From: Agromyces flavus | Lineage (GTDB): Bacteria; Actinomycetota; Actinomycetes; Actinomycetales; Microbacteriaceae | Length of the DNA: 64,000 nt | Direction of reading: 5' to 3' | NCBI RefSeq assembly: GCF_900104685.1 | Contig: NZ_LT629755.1 | Span: 3,628,309 to 3,692,308 of the forward strand | Shown: one piece after another, positions 49,965 to 59,512 of the stretch | How positions within the stretch are numbered: the stretch's first letter is position 1 | How the letters are laid out: each line of letters starts with the position of its first letter | Notes under the pieces: model-generated | Told to the model about the DNA's origin: nothing | Database searches by the model: none | The model's input: the letters and a program-made list of their open reading frames with translations, nothing else | Made by a program: the position numbers and the translations under genes

Positions 49965-52900
49965 ATGCCCGCCGATCCGCTGCCGCCCGCCGGGGCGGCG
50001 CGCGACTGGCGCAGCGCGCTTGCCGCAATGGGCTCGCCGGCAGACGCGTCGCCGGTGAGGCGAGCGGATGGCGCGCCCGCCGACGAGCGCACGACGACGC
50101 GTCGACTCGGTCTGCAGTTCGAACTGCGGCGCCGGGTGCAGCGGCGCAACGGCGAGTGGCGCGGCCCGCGCGACGAGCCCGCTCGGCGCGCGGTCGCCGT
50201 CGACCGGCTCGCGGTGCGTCCGGTCACGCAGGGCTCGCGGGGCGCCTGGATCAAGGGCGGACTGACCTGGCAGAACATCGGCTTCCAGGCGTCCGCGGCC
50301 GGCGTCGACCCGGCGCAGTCCCGCTGGTTCGCCCAGTTCGCGATGCTCAAGGGGTCGGGCCCATCCCTGCAGGTGTACGGCTCCGAGTGGATCACGGTCG
50401 ACGACTTCGAGAGCCCGCTGCTCTGGGCCCTCCTCGACGAGGCGGGCCGACTCGGCATCGCACTCGTCGGGTCGGATGCCACGCCAGAGGTCGCGCTTCG
50501 CGGCGGTGCCGTCATCGGGCTCGACGCCGCGGCCGGAGCCGACGGGGCGCTCACGCTCACGCCGATCCTGACGCTCGACGCCGACGACCACGCGCTCGAG
50601 CACGCTCGGCCGGTCGCCGGGCACGGCGTGTACCGCTTCGACTTCGACGCCGGGCTCATCGAACTGGCGCCCTACGCGGGTGGGCTGCTCGGGCCGGCCG
50701 AGGCGGCCGTGCTGTCCGCGCCCGAGCCGATCCGGGTGCCCGCCGCCGAGGTGGCCGACTTCGCGACGTCGCACTTCCACGCGCTCGCCGGTTCGATCGC
50801 GGTGACGAGCCGCGACGGCAGCTTCGCGCCGCCGCCCCGCCCACCCGCGACCCTCGTGCTCGACGCGCGGTTCGAGTCCGGCGACGTGCTGCGGCTCGCG
50901 TGGCGGTGGGAGCACGCTGACGGGCGCACGACCGAGGTCGACCCATCCGCCGCCGTCGACGACCCCCAGCTCGACGACGACCTGCTCGCGCGGGTCGGCG
51001 ACGAGCTCGGCTGGGTGCCGCTCGACGCGATCGTGCTCCGCGGTGTCGATGCCGCGCAGTTCACGGCCGAGCGGATGCCGCGACTCGAGGCGCTCGCGGC
51101 GCGCGCCGCCGGCGCCTCATTCCGCATCGACGTGCGCGGCGAGCGCCCCGACTACCGCGAGGCCACCGAGCGTCCTGAGGTGCGGGTCACCACGGTCGAG
51201 ACCGACCAGCCCGATTGGTTCGACCTCGGCGTGGTGATCACCGTGAACGGACGGCCGGTGCCCTTCATGCGGCTGTTCCGAGCGCTCGCGAAGGGGCAGA
51301 AGCGCATGCTCCTCGTCGACAAGTCCTACCTCTCGCTCACGCAGCCGATCTTCGCCGAGCTGCGCGAACTCATCGAGGAGGCGGGCGACCTCGCGGAGTG
51401 GGAGACCGGGCGCCTGCCGATCTACCGCAGCCGCACCAGCCTGTGGGCCGATTTCGAAGACCTCGCGGATGTCGCCGAGCCTGCGGTCACGTGGCGGGCG
51501 ACGGTCGCGGCACTCGAGGGCGGACGGGTCGAGGAACTCGCGCCTCCCGAGGAGCTCGCGCTGCCACTGCGGCCGTACCAGCTCGCGGGGTTCCGCTGGC
51601 TCGCCTACCTCTGGGCGAACCGCCTCGGCGGCGTCCTCGCCGACGACATGGGGCTCGGCAAGACCGTGCAGTGCCTCGCGCTCATCCAGCACGCCACCGC
51701 CGCGCGGACCTCGGCTGACGGGGTCGACGGCGCGCCCTTCCTCGTCGTCGCGCCGACCTCGGTCGCGTCGAACTGGATCCACGAGGCCGCGCGATTCACG
51801 CCCGGGCTCCGCGTCGCATCGGTCAGCGGCACCCAGGCGACGCAGCGCCGACGCCTCGCCGACGTGGCGGCCCGAGCCGACGTCGTGGTCACGACCTACG
51901 CTGTGCTCCGCCTCGAGGCCGACGCCTTCGCCGAGCTCGACTGGGGCGGGCTCATCCTCGACGAGGCGCAGTTCGTGAAGAACGCGGCGACGAAGGTGCA
52001 CGACGCGGCACGCGCCATTCGGGCTCCCTTCCGGCTCGCGGTCACGGGCACGCCGCTCGAGAACCACCTCGGCGATCTGTGGGCGATCCTGCGCATCGTC
52101 GCGCCCGGACTCTTCCCGTCGCGTCGTGGGTTCGACGAGCGGTATCGACGACCCGTCGAGGACGACCGCAACGCCGAGCGACTCGATCGGCTGCGTCGTC
52201 GCATCCGCCCGCTGGTACTGCGACGAACGAAGGAAGCCGTCGCGCCCGAGCTGCCGCCCAAGCAGGAGCAGGTGCTCGAGGTCGAGCTCGCACCCGAGCA
52301 CCGACGCCTCTACGACGTGGTGCTGCAGCGCGAGCGGCAGAAGCTCCTGGGTCTCGTCGACGACCTCGACGGCAACGGTTCATCGTGTACCGCTCGATCA
52401 CGCTGCTGCGCATGCTCGCGCTCGACGCGACCCTCATCGACGCCGAGCGGCACGCCGGCATCCCGTCGGCCAAGCTCGACGCGCTGTTCGAGCAGCTCGA
52501 CGACGTGCTCGCCGAGGGGCACCGCGCACTCGTGTTCAGCCAGTTCACGTCGTTCCTCGGCCGGGTCGCGGCAGGCTGGATGCCGCGGGCGTGCCGTACG
52601 CGTACCTCGACGGCTCGACGACGGCTCGCCGCCGCGACGACGAGATCGCGCGCTTCCGATCGGGCGCGGCATCCGTGTTCTGCATCAGCCTCAAGGCCGG
52701 CGGGTTCGGACTGAAACTCACCGAGGCCGACTACGTGTTCCTGCTCGACCCTGGTGGAACCGGCGAGCGAGGCGCAGGCGGTCGACCGTGCGCATCGCAT
52801 CGGCAGAAGCAGCACGTCATGGTGTACCGACTCGTCGCGGCGGGCACCATCGAGGAGAAGGTCATGGCGCTCAAGGCGCGGAAGGCGCACTCGCGGCATC

Positions 52901-52970
52901 CGTGCTCGACGACGGCCTCGGCAGTGCGCAGCTCGACGCCGACGACCTGCGCGAGCTGCTCGAGGGGTGA
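49965..52970 (+). CDS. SNF2-family helicase, frame broken by six apparent single-base deletions
   Basis: About 1002 codons of a SNF2/RapA-like DNA translocase. An N-terminal SNF2_N-associated domain (DUF3670-like) fills residues 1-520. The helicase core has the P-loop ADDMGLGKTVQCLAL (near 560), DEAQ box ILDEAQFVKN and TGTPLENHLGDLW. After 52374 the reading frame jumps six times: near 52374, 52572, 52750, 52757, 52798 and 52890. Each jump is explained by one missing base in a run or doublet. The frame is restored before the stop, since six losses equal two codons. Motifs V-VI (EAQAVDRAHRIGQ) are readable only after correction. Sequencing error is the likeliest cause; a true pseudogene is the alternative. 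The start may instead be ATG 49956. Confidence 0.85.
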   Translation: MPADPLPPAGAARDWRSALAAMGSPADASPVRRADGAPADERTTTRRLGLQFELRRRVQRRNGEWRGPRDEPARRAVAVDRLAVRPVTQGSRGAWIKGGLTWQNIGFQASAAGVDPAQSRWFAQFAMLKGSGPSLQVYGSEWITVDDFESPLLWALLDEAGRLGIALVGSDATPEVALRGGAVIGLDAAAGADGALTLTPILTLDADDHALEHARPVAGHGVYRFDFDAGLIELAPYAGGLLGPAEAAVLSAPEPIRVPAAEVADFATSHFHALAGSIAVTSRDGSFAPPPRPPATLVLDARFESGDVLRLAWRWEHADGRTTEVDPSAAVDDPQLDDDLLARVGDELGWVPLDAIVLRGVDAAQFTAERMPRLEALAARAAGASFRIDVRGERPDYREATERPEVRVTTVETDQPDWFDLGVVITVNGRPVPFMRLFRALAKGQKRMLLVDKSYLSLTQPIFAELRELIEEAGDLAEWETGRLPIYRSRTSLWADFEDLADVAEPAVTWRATVAALEGGRVEELAPPEELALPLRPYQLAGFRWLAYLWANRLGGVLADDMGLGKTVQCLALIQHATAARTSADGVDGAPFLVVAPTSVASNWIHEAARFTPGLRVASVSGTQATQRRRLADVAARADVVVTTYAVLRLEADAFAELDWGGLILDEAQFVKNAATKVHDAARAIRAPFRLAVTGTPLENHLGDLWAILRIVAPGLFPSRRGFDERYRRPVEDDRNAERLDRLRRRIRPLVLRRTKEAVAPELPPKQEQVLEVELAPEHRRLYDVVLQRERQKLLGLVDDLDGNGSSCTARSRCCACSRSTRPSSTPSGTPASRRPSSTRCSSSSTTCSPRGTAHSCSASSRRSSAGSRQAGCRGRAVRVPRRLDDGSPPRRRDRALPIGRGIRVLHQPQGRRVRTETHRGRLRVPARPWWNRRARRRRSTVRIASAEAARHGVPTRRGGHHRGEGHGAQGAEGALAASVLDDGLGSAQLDADDLRELLEG

Positions 52971-53026
52971 CGCGGTCGCGTTCCCGAGCCTCGCGTGGTC
53001 CGCCGCCGCGCCGATACTCTCGGACG

Positions 53027-53559
53027 GTGAATCCCGAACGCCCGCGCGTCAGGCTGATGCAGCCCGAAGACGCCGAAGAGCTCTCGGCCGTGCGCACGCG
53101 CGAGCAGGAGTTCCTCGCGCCGTGGGAGCCGGTGCGCCCCGACGGCTTCACGACGGTCGCAGGCCAGGCCGACATCATCGCCGCGTCCTTGCGGCTGCAC
53201 GAGGCAGGTCAGTCGTTCCCGCTCGTCATCCTCGACGACGACGGCGCGATCATCGGCTCGATGGTGCTCAGCGGCATCATCCGCGGACCCTTCCTCTCGG
53301 CGAACCTCGGCTACTGGGTGGCGTCGTCGGCGAACGGGCGCGGCTACGCGACCTCGGCCGCGCGGGCGACGCTCGCGCTCGCGTTCGGCGAGCTCGGCCT
53401 GCACCGCGTGCAGGCGGCGACGCTGCCGCACAACGCCGCCTCGCAGCGGGTGCTCGCCAAGAACGGGTTCGAGCGCATCGGCTACGCGCCCCGCTATCTG
53501 CAGATCGCGGGCAGTGGCAGGACCACGTGCTCTTCCAGCGCATCGCCGACGACGACTAG
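53027..53559 (+). CDS. RimJ/RimL-type GNAT acetyltransferase, frame broken near the 3' end
   Basis: About 178 residues from GTG 53027. The GNAT core shows VRLMQPEDAEELSAVR, ANLGYWVASSANGRGYATSA (acetyl-CoA loop NGRGYA) and HRVQAATLPHNAASQRVLAK, as in ribosomal-protein or Ala acetyltransferases. The frame shifts near 53512, where one C appears missing (CAGATCGCGGGCAGTGG); with it the end reads QIAGQWQDHVLFQRIADDD. Substrate unknown. Confidence 0.85.
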
Positions 53560-53627
53560 CGAGTCCCAGCCTGGGGCGGCCGTGCATCCGCAGCCGCGCG
53601 GGTGTGGAATGGACGCGGAGGTCGACG

Positions 53628-55274
53628 ATGATCACGCACGAGGTCGAGAAACCAGGCGCCGCGCGGGTCGGCGTCGACGAGTACGCCGAGAACGTCGCGC
53701 TGGTCGAGGCGGTCGCCCGATGGGGCCGGGCGCGGATGCCTCGGCGCAGGGGCTGCACGAGATCGGCGAGCTCGCCGGCTCGGCGGGCTTCCAGCGCGAC
53801 GCCGAGCGCGCGAACACGCGCACGCCCGAACTGCGGACGCACGACCGGTGGGGCCACCGCGTGGACGAGGTCGACTACGACGACGCCTACCACCGCGTCA
53901 TCCGCTCGGCCGTCGGGCGCGGCGCGCACACCGGCGCGTGGGCCGAGCCTGGCCCCGGCGCGAACGTCGATCGGGCCGCCGCGTTCCTGCTCTTCGCACA
54001 GGTCGAGCCGGGGCACGCCTGCCCGGTGTCGATGACGCACGCCGCGGTGCCCGTGGTGCAGCAGGCCGCGCCCGGCCTCGTCGACGTCTGGATGCCGCGA
54101 CTGCTGAGCCGCGAGTACGACCCGCGGCTCATCGGCGGCCCGGCCAAGCCGTCGGCGCTCGTCGGCATGGCGATGACCGAGAAGCAGGCGGATCCGACGT
54201 GCGGGCCAACACGACCCGCGCCGAGCCGACCGGCGACGACGAGTCGTGGGGACGGCGGTACCGCCTGACCGGCCACAAGTGGTTCTGCAGCGCGCCATGA
54301 GCGACGCATTCCTCGTGCTCGCGCAGGCGGCAGGCGGGCTGTCGTGCTTCTTCGTGCCGCGCGTGCTGCCCGACGGCTCGCGCAACGTGTTCCGGATCCA
54401 ACGGCTCAAGGACAAGCTCGGCAACCGGTCCAATGCGTCGAGCGAGGTCGAGTTCGACGGCACCGACGGATGGCTCGTCGGCGACGAGGGGCGCGGCGTT
54501 GCCACGATCGTCCAGATGGTGACGCGCACGCGGCTCGACTGCGTGCTCGGCACGGCGGCCGGCATGCGCCAGGCCGTGGCCGAGGCGGCATGGCACGTGC
54601 GGCACCGCCGCGCGTTCGGGTCGCTGCTCGTCGACCAGCCCGCGATGACGGCGGTCGTGGCCGACCTCGCGCTCGAGTCGGAGGCGGCGACGATCACCGC
54701 GATGCGCCTCGCGCGGGCCTACGACGACGACGCGTCCGACGTCGAGCGCGCGTTCCGGCGCCTGGCGACCGCGGTCGCGAAGTACTGGGTGTGCAAGCGC
54801 GGGCCCGAGCACGCGTACGAGGCGCTCGAGTGCCTCGGCGGCAACGGCTACACCGAGGGCTTCCCGCTCGCGCGCCGCTATCGCGAGCAACCGCTGCTGG
54901 CGATCTGGGAGGGGTCGGGCAACGTGATCGCCCTCGACGTGCTGCGCGTGCTCGAGCGAGAGCCCGATGCCTTCGAGGCGTTCTTCTCGTGGCCGGCGAG
55001 GCCGAGGGCGAGCACCCGGCGCTCGACCTCGAGCTCGCCGAAGCGCGGTCGGTCGTGGCCGAGATCGGGCGAGCGGATGCCGCGACCGCGGCCCTGCGCG
55101 CCCGCGAGCTCGCCGAGCGACTCGCGCTCGTGCTGCAGGCGTCGCTGCTCGTGCAGCATGCTCCGCCCGCGGTGGCGACGCCTTCGTGCGCTCGCGGATC
55201 GAAGGTCGCGCGGGGTCGCTCTACGGCTCCTTCCGTCGGGCGTCGACCTCGCGGCGATCCTCGCCCGCGCCTGA
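53628..55274 (+). CDS. AidB-like acyl-CoA dehydrogenase, multiply frameshifted (copy 1)
   Basis: About 550 codons. The ribosome site GGAGGTCGACG precedes ATG 53628. Readable blocks in order: [56 protein letters not shown] (after repair); [60 protein letters not shown]. These match AidB/isovaleryl-CoA-dehydrogenase-like flavoproteins of the alkylation response. At least five single-base losses are needed to restore it (near 53740, 54188, 54296, 54989 and 55175). At 55175 the second copy (63133-63160 region) keeps the missing C, which shows the loss is not in the gene itself. AidB is thought to deactivate alkylating agents or bind DNA. Confidence 0.82.
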
Positions 55275-55333
55275 CGCGCCGCGCCGGGGTGGGCCGACGA
55301 CGCGGCGACCGCCCGCGGACGGCAGAATGGGCG

Positions 55334-55800
55334 GTGAGGGATCGCGCGAACTGGCTCGTGGTGGCGCAGTTCGTGCTGCTCGCGGTGCTGGTGGTCCTCC
55401 CGTTCGCCGTGCCCGTGGCGCCGCTCTGGGCCGGACAGCAGTCGACCGTGCTGGCCGTGTTGCTCATCATCACCGGGCTCGTGCTCGCGGGCGCGGGGGC
55501 CGTTGCGCTCGGGCGCGACCTCGTGGTGCAGGTGGCGCCGCGCGAGGGGCCGCGCTGCGCACCACAGGCGCGTACCGGTTGACGCGCAACCCGATCTACG
55601 TCGGCCTGCTGATCGCCGCGTCGGGCTGGGTCGTCTGGTTCGCGCGCGTCGACCTCATCGTCGTCTGGGTGCTGCTGGCCGTCGTGCTCGTCGCCAAGGC
55701 GCGTGTCGAAGAGCGTCGCCTGGTCACGCGGTTCGGCGACGATTACCGCGAGTACGCCGCGCACACGCCGCTCATGCTCTGGCGTCGCGGCATCCGCTAG
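55334..55800 (+). CDS. Isoprenylcysteine-carboxyl-methyltransferase-type membrane methyltransferase, frameshifted (copy 1)
   Basis: About 155 codons from GTG 55334. Two or three N-terminal membrane helices ([40 protein letters not shown]) are followed, after a frame jump near 55549, by [37 protein letters not shown], the signature of ICMT/phospholipid-methyltransferase-like enzymes using S-adenosylmethionine. The target is unknown. A second copy is at 62538-62998. Confidence 0.85.
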
Positions 55801-55878
55801 CCATCGCGGCCTCGGCTCGAAACGCAACCCCTCCCGCCGCGACACCGCAGCCGTAGCGTCGAATCGGAAGGAGGCATC

Positions 55879-56065
55879 ATGAGCAGCTTCACTGATCCGG
55901 TCGATGAGCCGATGCGGCAGGAGCGCGGATTCCCCATCGACACCGACGACGTCTCCGCCAACGAGGACGCCCGCTCGACCAGGAGGCGAACGAGGACGCC
56001 ATCGACTCGGCCGAGGCCGACCGACGCGCCGCGGAAGAGGCACGATCGGCGACGACCGAGTCTGA
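55879..56065 (+). CDS. Small acidic protein, frameshifted (copy 1)
   Basis: Begins [20 protein letters not shown] with AAGGAGG before the ATG. As written the segment is 187 bases; the reverse copy is 188. Combining them gives 189 bases and a 62-residue protein ending [12 protein letters not shown], acidic and probably disordered. Family unknown. Confidence 0.7.
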
Positions 56066-56080
56066 CCCTGAGCCTTCCGG

Positions 56081-57463
56081 CTACGGCGCCGACGCCTGCA
56101 ATGGTCCTGCGGCCAACAGCTGCGTGATCGCGCGAAGCGGGATCGGCGCCCAGTCGGGACGGTTGCGCGTCTCGTAGATCGCCTCGTACACCGCCTTGTC
56201 GAGCTCGAACGCGGCGAGCAGGTCACGGTACTTGCTGAGATCGGTGCCGGATGCCGCGATATAACCGTCGATGAACGCCTGGCGGGCCGAGGCGGCCCAC
56301 GTCCGAGCCTCGGCGGCGCGCTCGGGTGCACGATCTCGGTCGCGCCCGCGACGTAGTCGAACGAGCGCAGCATGCCCGCCACGTCGCGCACCGGCAGGTC
56401 GGGACGGCGACGCTCGGCCATGGGCCGCATCGGCTCGCCCTCGAAGTCGAGCAGGAGCCATCCGCGCTCGGGGAGAGGATCACCTGGCCGAGGTGCAGGT
56501 CGCCGTGGATGCGCTGCAGCTGCGGCCACGCTCCCTGCGTCGCGCGTGCGTAGTACTCCGCGATCGCGGCGCGGTGCGGCTCGAGCGCCGGTACCTCGGC
56601 GACGCCGATGGTCAGGCGCCGCTGCCACGCCTCGTCGATCGCCGCGATGAGCTCCGCCGACGCGCGCTCGCGCGGGAACGCGCCACCGAGCGAGCGGTGC
56701 ACCTCAGCGACGGCGACCCCGAGGGCGCGTGCGTCGTCGGCGAAGTCGCGGCCGCCGGCGGCGGCGAGGAGTGCCACCCGCCAGGCGTCCTCGACGCCCG
56801 GCAGGAACTCCTGCGCGAACGCCAGGTGGCCGCGCGCGCGTCCGTCGGGGCGGCCGACGTCGTCCCACTCGCCGACCACGTCGCCCACGCTCGGCGGCAC
56901 ATGCGGCGAACCGGATGCCGCGAGCGCCGTCTGCAGCGTCACGTCGGGGTTGTCGCCGTGGTGGAGCTGGCGGAACACCTTGCAGATGAGGGGCGCCGCG
57001 CCATCCGGCCGGTAGATGATCGACGTGTTGGACTGCTCGCCGCCGAGCACGCTCGCGGGCACGTGCGGACCCGGCCGCGCGGCATCCGGAGCACCCGAGT
57101 AGTGGCCGACGGCCGTGGCGCCGTGCGCGACCGCGCGCCGCTCGTGCACGATGAGGTCGAGCAGCACGTCGGTGAAGGCCGCGTCGTGCGGGCCGTCGTA
57201 GAGGTGCGTGCCGTCGTCGAGGGCCGCGATGAGGTGAGCGGATGCCTCCGGCGCGGCCGCCGCGCGTTCCACGACGGGAACCTGGTAGAGCACGGGCGGT
57301 TCCGTCGCGTCATCCATGAGCAGCATCGACCACACGCGGACCCGGACTCGGCTGACGGCAGCTCCCACTCGCCGATGCGGCGCAGCCGCGGGGCGTGGCC
57401 CTTGCCGCCGTACCAGCGTTGCGCCGGCATCCACTCGGCGATCGCGGCCACGGCGCTGTCCAT
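56081..57463 (-). CDS. mak: Maltokinase (alpha-maltose-1-phosphate-forming), frameshifted (copy 1)
   Basis: About 460 codons from ATG 57463. N-terminal cap [20 protein letters not shown] is diagnostic of actinobacterial maltokinases. The kinase core has [27 protein letters not shown], catalytic loop [12 protein letters not shown] with Asp, and [12 protein letters not shown] with metal-binding Asp. The reaction is maltose plus ATP giving maltose 1-phosphate for GlgE glucan synthesis. Frame jumps occur near 57350, 56470 and 56320. The better-preserved reading combines this copy with 60877-62254. No treS/glgE gene is visible in this window. Confidence 0.88.
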
Positions 57464-57486
57464 GGTCTGAACAGTAGGGCCGCGCA

Positions 57487-58863
57487 TCAGCGAAGTCGAG
57501 GAACGACGCGGGTCATGACGCCTCGTGGCGTGGGCGCGCGGCCCGGCGGCGAGCGCGCGGCTCGTCGAGCCCCATGACGACGCGCGTGCGCTTGCGCTCG
57601 ACCACGATGAAGAGGGTGCCGATCAGCCACAGCGGACCTGGGTGAGGAACGCGATGCGGAACGCGTCGAGCGTGTACGTCGCGGGCGTGCCGGCGCCCTG
57701 CGCGTCCATCGCGATGCCGATGAGGAGGATGGCGAGGAGCGCCGCGAGGAATCCGCCGACGTTCGTGATGCCGTCGCCGTGCTCAGCCGGTGGCTCGGGT
57801 TGAAGGTGCGTGCGTGATCGAACCCGATCATCGACCCGGGGCCGCCGGTGCTCATCGCGAAGGCGAGCACGAACAGCAGCCAGAGCGGGGCCGGGCCCGG
57901 CCAGGCGATGACGACGAGCCATGCCGCGACCTGGATCCCGATCACGGGCAGCACGAGCAGTCGCGAGCGGCGATACGGGTGCCGGGTCGAGAGCGCCCCG
58001 ATGACCGGTCCGACCAGGATGCCGAACACCACGTAGACCGTGAACAGCAACGACGCCATCGCGGTCGTCAGCCCCTCGCCCACGGTCAGGAAGGGGAAGC
58101 CCCACAGCAGTACGAACGCCGTGCCCGAGAACGGGGTCGTGAAATGCGACCAGAACGCGAGGCGCGTGCCCGGGTGGGCCCACGACTCGCGGAACCCCTG
58201 GCGCAGGTCGGCCGACGAGCGCACGGCATGGATGGCGCCGGTCGTCGTGTCGACGGAGACGTCCGCGGTTCGGCCCGGCGGTCGGTTGCGGATGACCGCG
58301 AACGTGAGGATCGTGAACAGCGCCCCGAGCCCCGCCAGTGAGCCGAATGCGACCGACCAGCTCGTCGCGTGCAGCAGCGCCGCGAGTGGGAGCACCGCGA
58401 GGATCTGCCCCGACTGGCCGATGAGTCCCGTCAACTGCACCAGCAGGGGCGCCTGTCGTTCGGGGAACCAGACCGCCACCACGCGCAGCACGCTCGGGAA
58501 CACGGCGGCGTCGCCCGCGCCGAGTAGCATGCGGGCGGCGATCGCCCATGCGACATCGGGGGCGAACGCCAGCGTGAACTGGCCGATCGCCATGAGCGCC
58601 ATGCCGATGGTGATGATCGGGCGGGCGCCGAACCGGTCGAGCAGCAGGCCGACCGGGATCTGCATTCCGCCGTACACGGCGAGCTGGATGACAGCGAACA
58701 TCGACAGCGTCGAGGCATCCGCGTCGAACCGCACCGCCGCGTCGACGCCGACGGCCGAGAGCGACGAGCGGTTCGTGATCGAGACGATGTACGCCGCGAC
58801 CCGACGCCCCACACAGCCACAGTCGCCACGCGGGCGTGCTGGAGATGGGGCAGGGATGGTCAC
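57487..58863 (-). CDS. MFS transporter, frameshifted near the 3' end (copy 1)
   Basis: About 455 codons, 12 membrane helices. Readable motifs: QIPVGLLLDRFGARPIITIG (the MFS loop 2-3 motif), LGAGDAAVFPSVLRVVAVWF, GPVIGALSTRHPYRRSRLL, GPGSMIGFDHARTFNPSHR. The sequence resembles the NarK/hexuronate-like MFS branch. The frame jumps near 57778 and 57633. The N-terminus is poorly defined. It lies upstream of the maltokinase gene on the same strand, 23 bases apart, and may be cotranscribed. Substrate unknown. Confidence 0.82.
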   Translation of the reverse strand: MTIPAPSPARPRGDCGCVGRRVAAYIVSITNRSSLSAVGVDAAVRFDADASTLSMFAVIQLAVYGGMQIPVGLLLDRFGARPIITIGMALMAIGQFTLAFAPDVAWAIAARMLLGAGDAAVFPSVLRVVAVWFPERQAPLLVQLTGLIGQSGQILAVLPLAALLHATSWSVAFGSLAGLGALFTILTFAVIRNRPPGRTADVSVDTTTGAIHAVRSSADLRQGFRESWAHPGTRLAFWSHFTTPFSGTAFVLLWGFPFLTVGEGLTTAMASLLFTVYVVFGILVGPVIGALSTRHPYRRSRLLVLPVIGIQVAAWLVVIAWPGPAPLWLLFVLAFAMSTGGPGSMIGFDHARTFNPSHRLSTATASRTSADSSRRSSPSSSSASRWTRRAPARPRRTRSTRSASRSSPRSAVADRHPLHRGRAQAHARRHGARRAARSPPGRAPTPRGVMTRVVPRLR

Positions 58864-58962
58864 GTCACTTCGAGGCTACCGTCTGGCTCGTGCGCGGCTG
58901 ACCCGTTGACGGGAGGCGGGGCGAGACACGGGGCGTTCATGGCGTTGACGACGATCGCCCCG

Positions 58963-59000
58963 TCCGCCGACCTGCGAGGGGGACGGCGATCGGGGCGATC
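58963..59000 (-). terminator. GC-rich hairpin between gene fragment and MFS gene
   Basis: GATCGCCCCG (58963-58972) and CGGGGCGATC (58991-59000) pair perfectly; the intervening GTCC/GGAC extends the stem. It lies downstream of the fragment's stop at 59021 on the minus strand, a sensible terminator. The reverse copy is near 59381-59430. Confidence 0.6.
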
Positions 59001-59020
59001 GGAGTGCGCGAACCGCCCGA

Positions 59021-59159
59021 TCAGGCCAGCGGCGCGTCGGTCGCTGCCGGCTCGCTCGCGACGACCTCGCGCGGGGAACGGCCCTCGACGGCCGCGGGGT
59101 CGCCCTCGGCGCCGAACTCGGCGTCGAGGTCGTAGGCGCCTGCTCGAACTGCGAGTTGT
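59021..59159 (-). CDS. 3' fragment of an unrecognised gene (copy 1), cut by the fold-back
   Basis: Only the last 45 or so codons are present, ending VVASEPAATDAPLA and stop. The readable end includes YDLDAEFGAEGDPAAVEG. One base is missing in AGGCGCCTAC relative to the other copy. The 5' part is absent because the sequence turns back on itself at about 59160-59219. I cannot name the family. Confidence 0.55.
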
Positions 59160-59219
59160 TCGGCACTGATCTCGTCGATTCGCAGAGCTGATCAGTGCCA
59201 AGGGCGCTACTACCGCTGT
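59160..59219. other. Fold-back point of the giant inverted repeat
   Basis: 60 bases join the two arms. They hold a second small inverted repeat, GGCACTGATC (59162-59171) and GATCAGTGCC (59190-59199), around an 18-base loop. The right side carries 18 further bases (AAGGGCGCTACTACCGCT) before the arm begins, which the left side lacks. No recognised adapter, transposon end or attachment site is seen. Confidence 0.7.
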
Positions 59220-59359
59220 ACAACTCGCAGTTCGAGCAGGCCGCCTACGACCTCGACGCCGAGTTCGGCGCCGAGGGCGACCCCGCGGCCGTCGAGGGCC
59301 GTTCCCCGCGCGAGGTCGTCGCGAGCGAGCCGGCAGCGACCGACGCGCCGCTGGCCTGA
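59205..59359 (+). CDS. 3' fragment of an unrecognised gene (copy 2)
   Basis: In-frame tail LYNSQFEQAAYDLDAEFGAE through to DAPLA and stop at 59357-59359. This copy keeps the base missing in copy 1 and so shows the correct frame. The 5' portion is lost at the fold-back. Confidence 0.55.
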
Positions 59360-59512
59360 TCGGGCGGTTCGCGCACTCCGATCGCCCCGATCGCCGTCCC
59401 CCTCGCAGGTCGGCGGACGGGGCGATCGTCGTCAACGCCATGAACGCCCCGGATCTCGCCCGCATCCCGTCAACGGGTCAGCCGCGCACGGCCGACGGAG
59501 CCTCGAGTGACT

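Larger units (their letters stand above)
54322..59159. repeat. Giant inverted repeat, left arm
   Basis: This 4838-base segment is repeated in reverse at 59220-64000. It contains the AidB-like end, methyltransferase, small acidic protein, maltokinase, MFS transporter and a gene fragment. The arms differ almost only by single-base gains or losses, mostly in C or G runs. The left arm continues leftward beyond 54322 only in the sense that its partner leaves the window at 64000. Confidence 0.93.
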
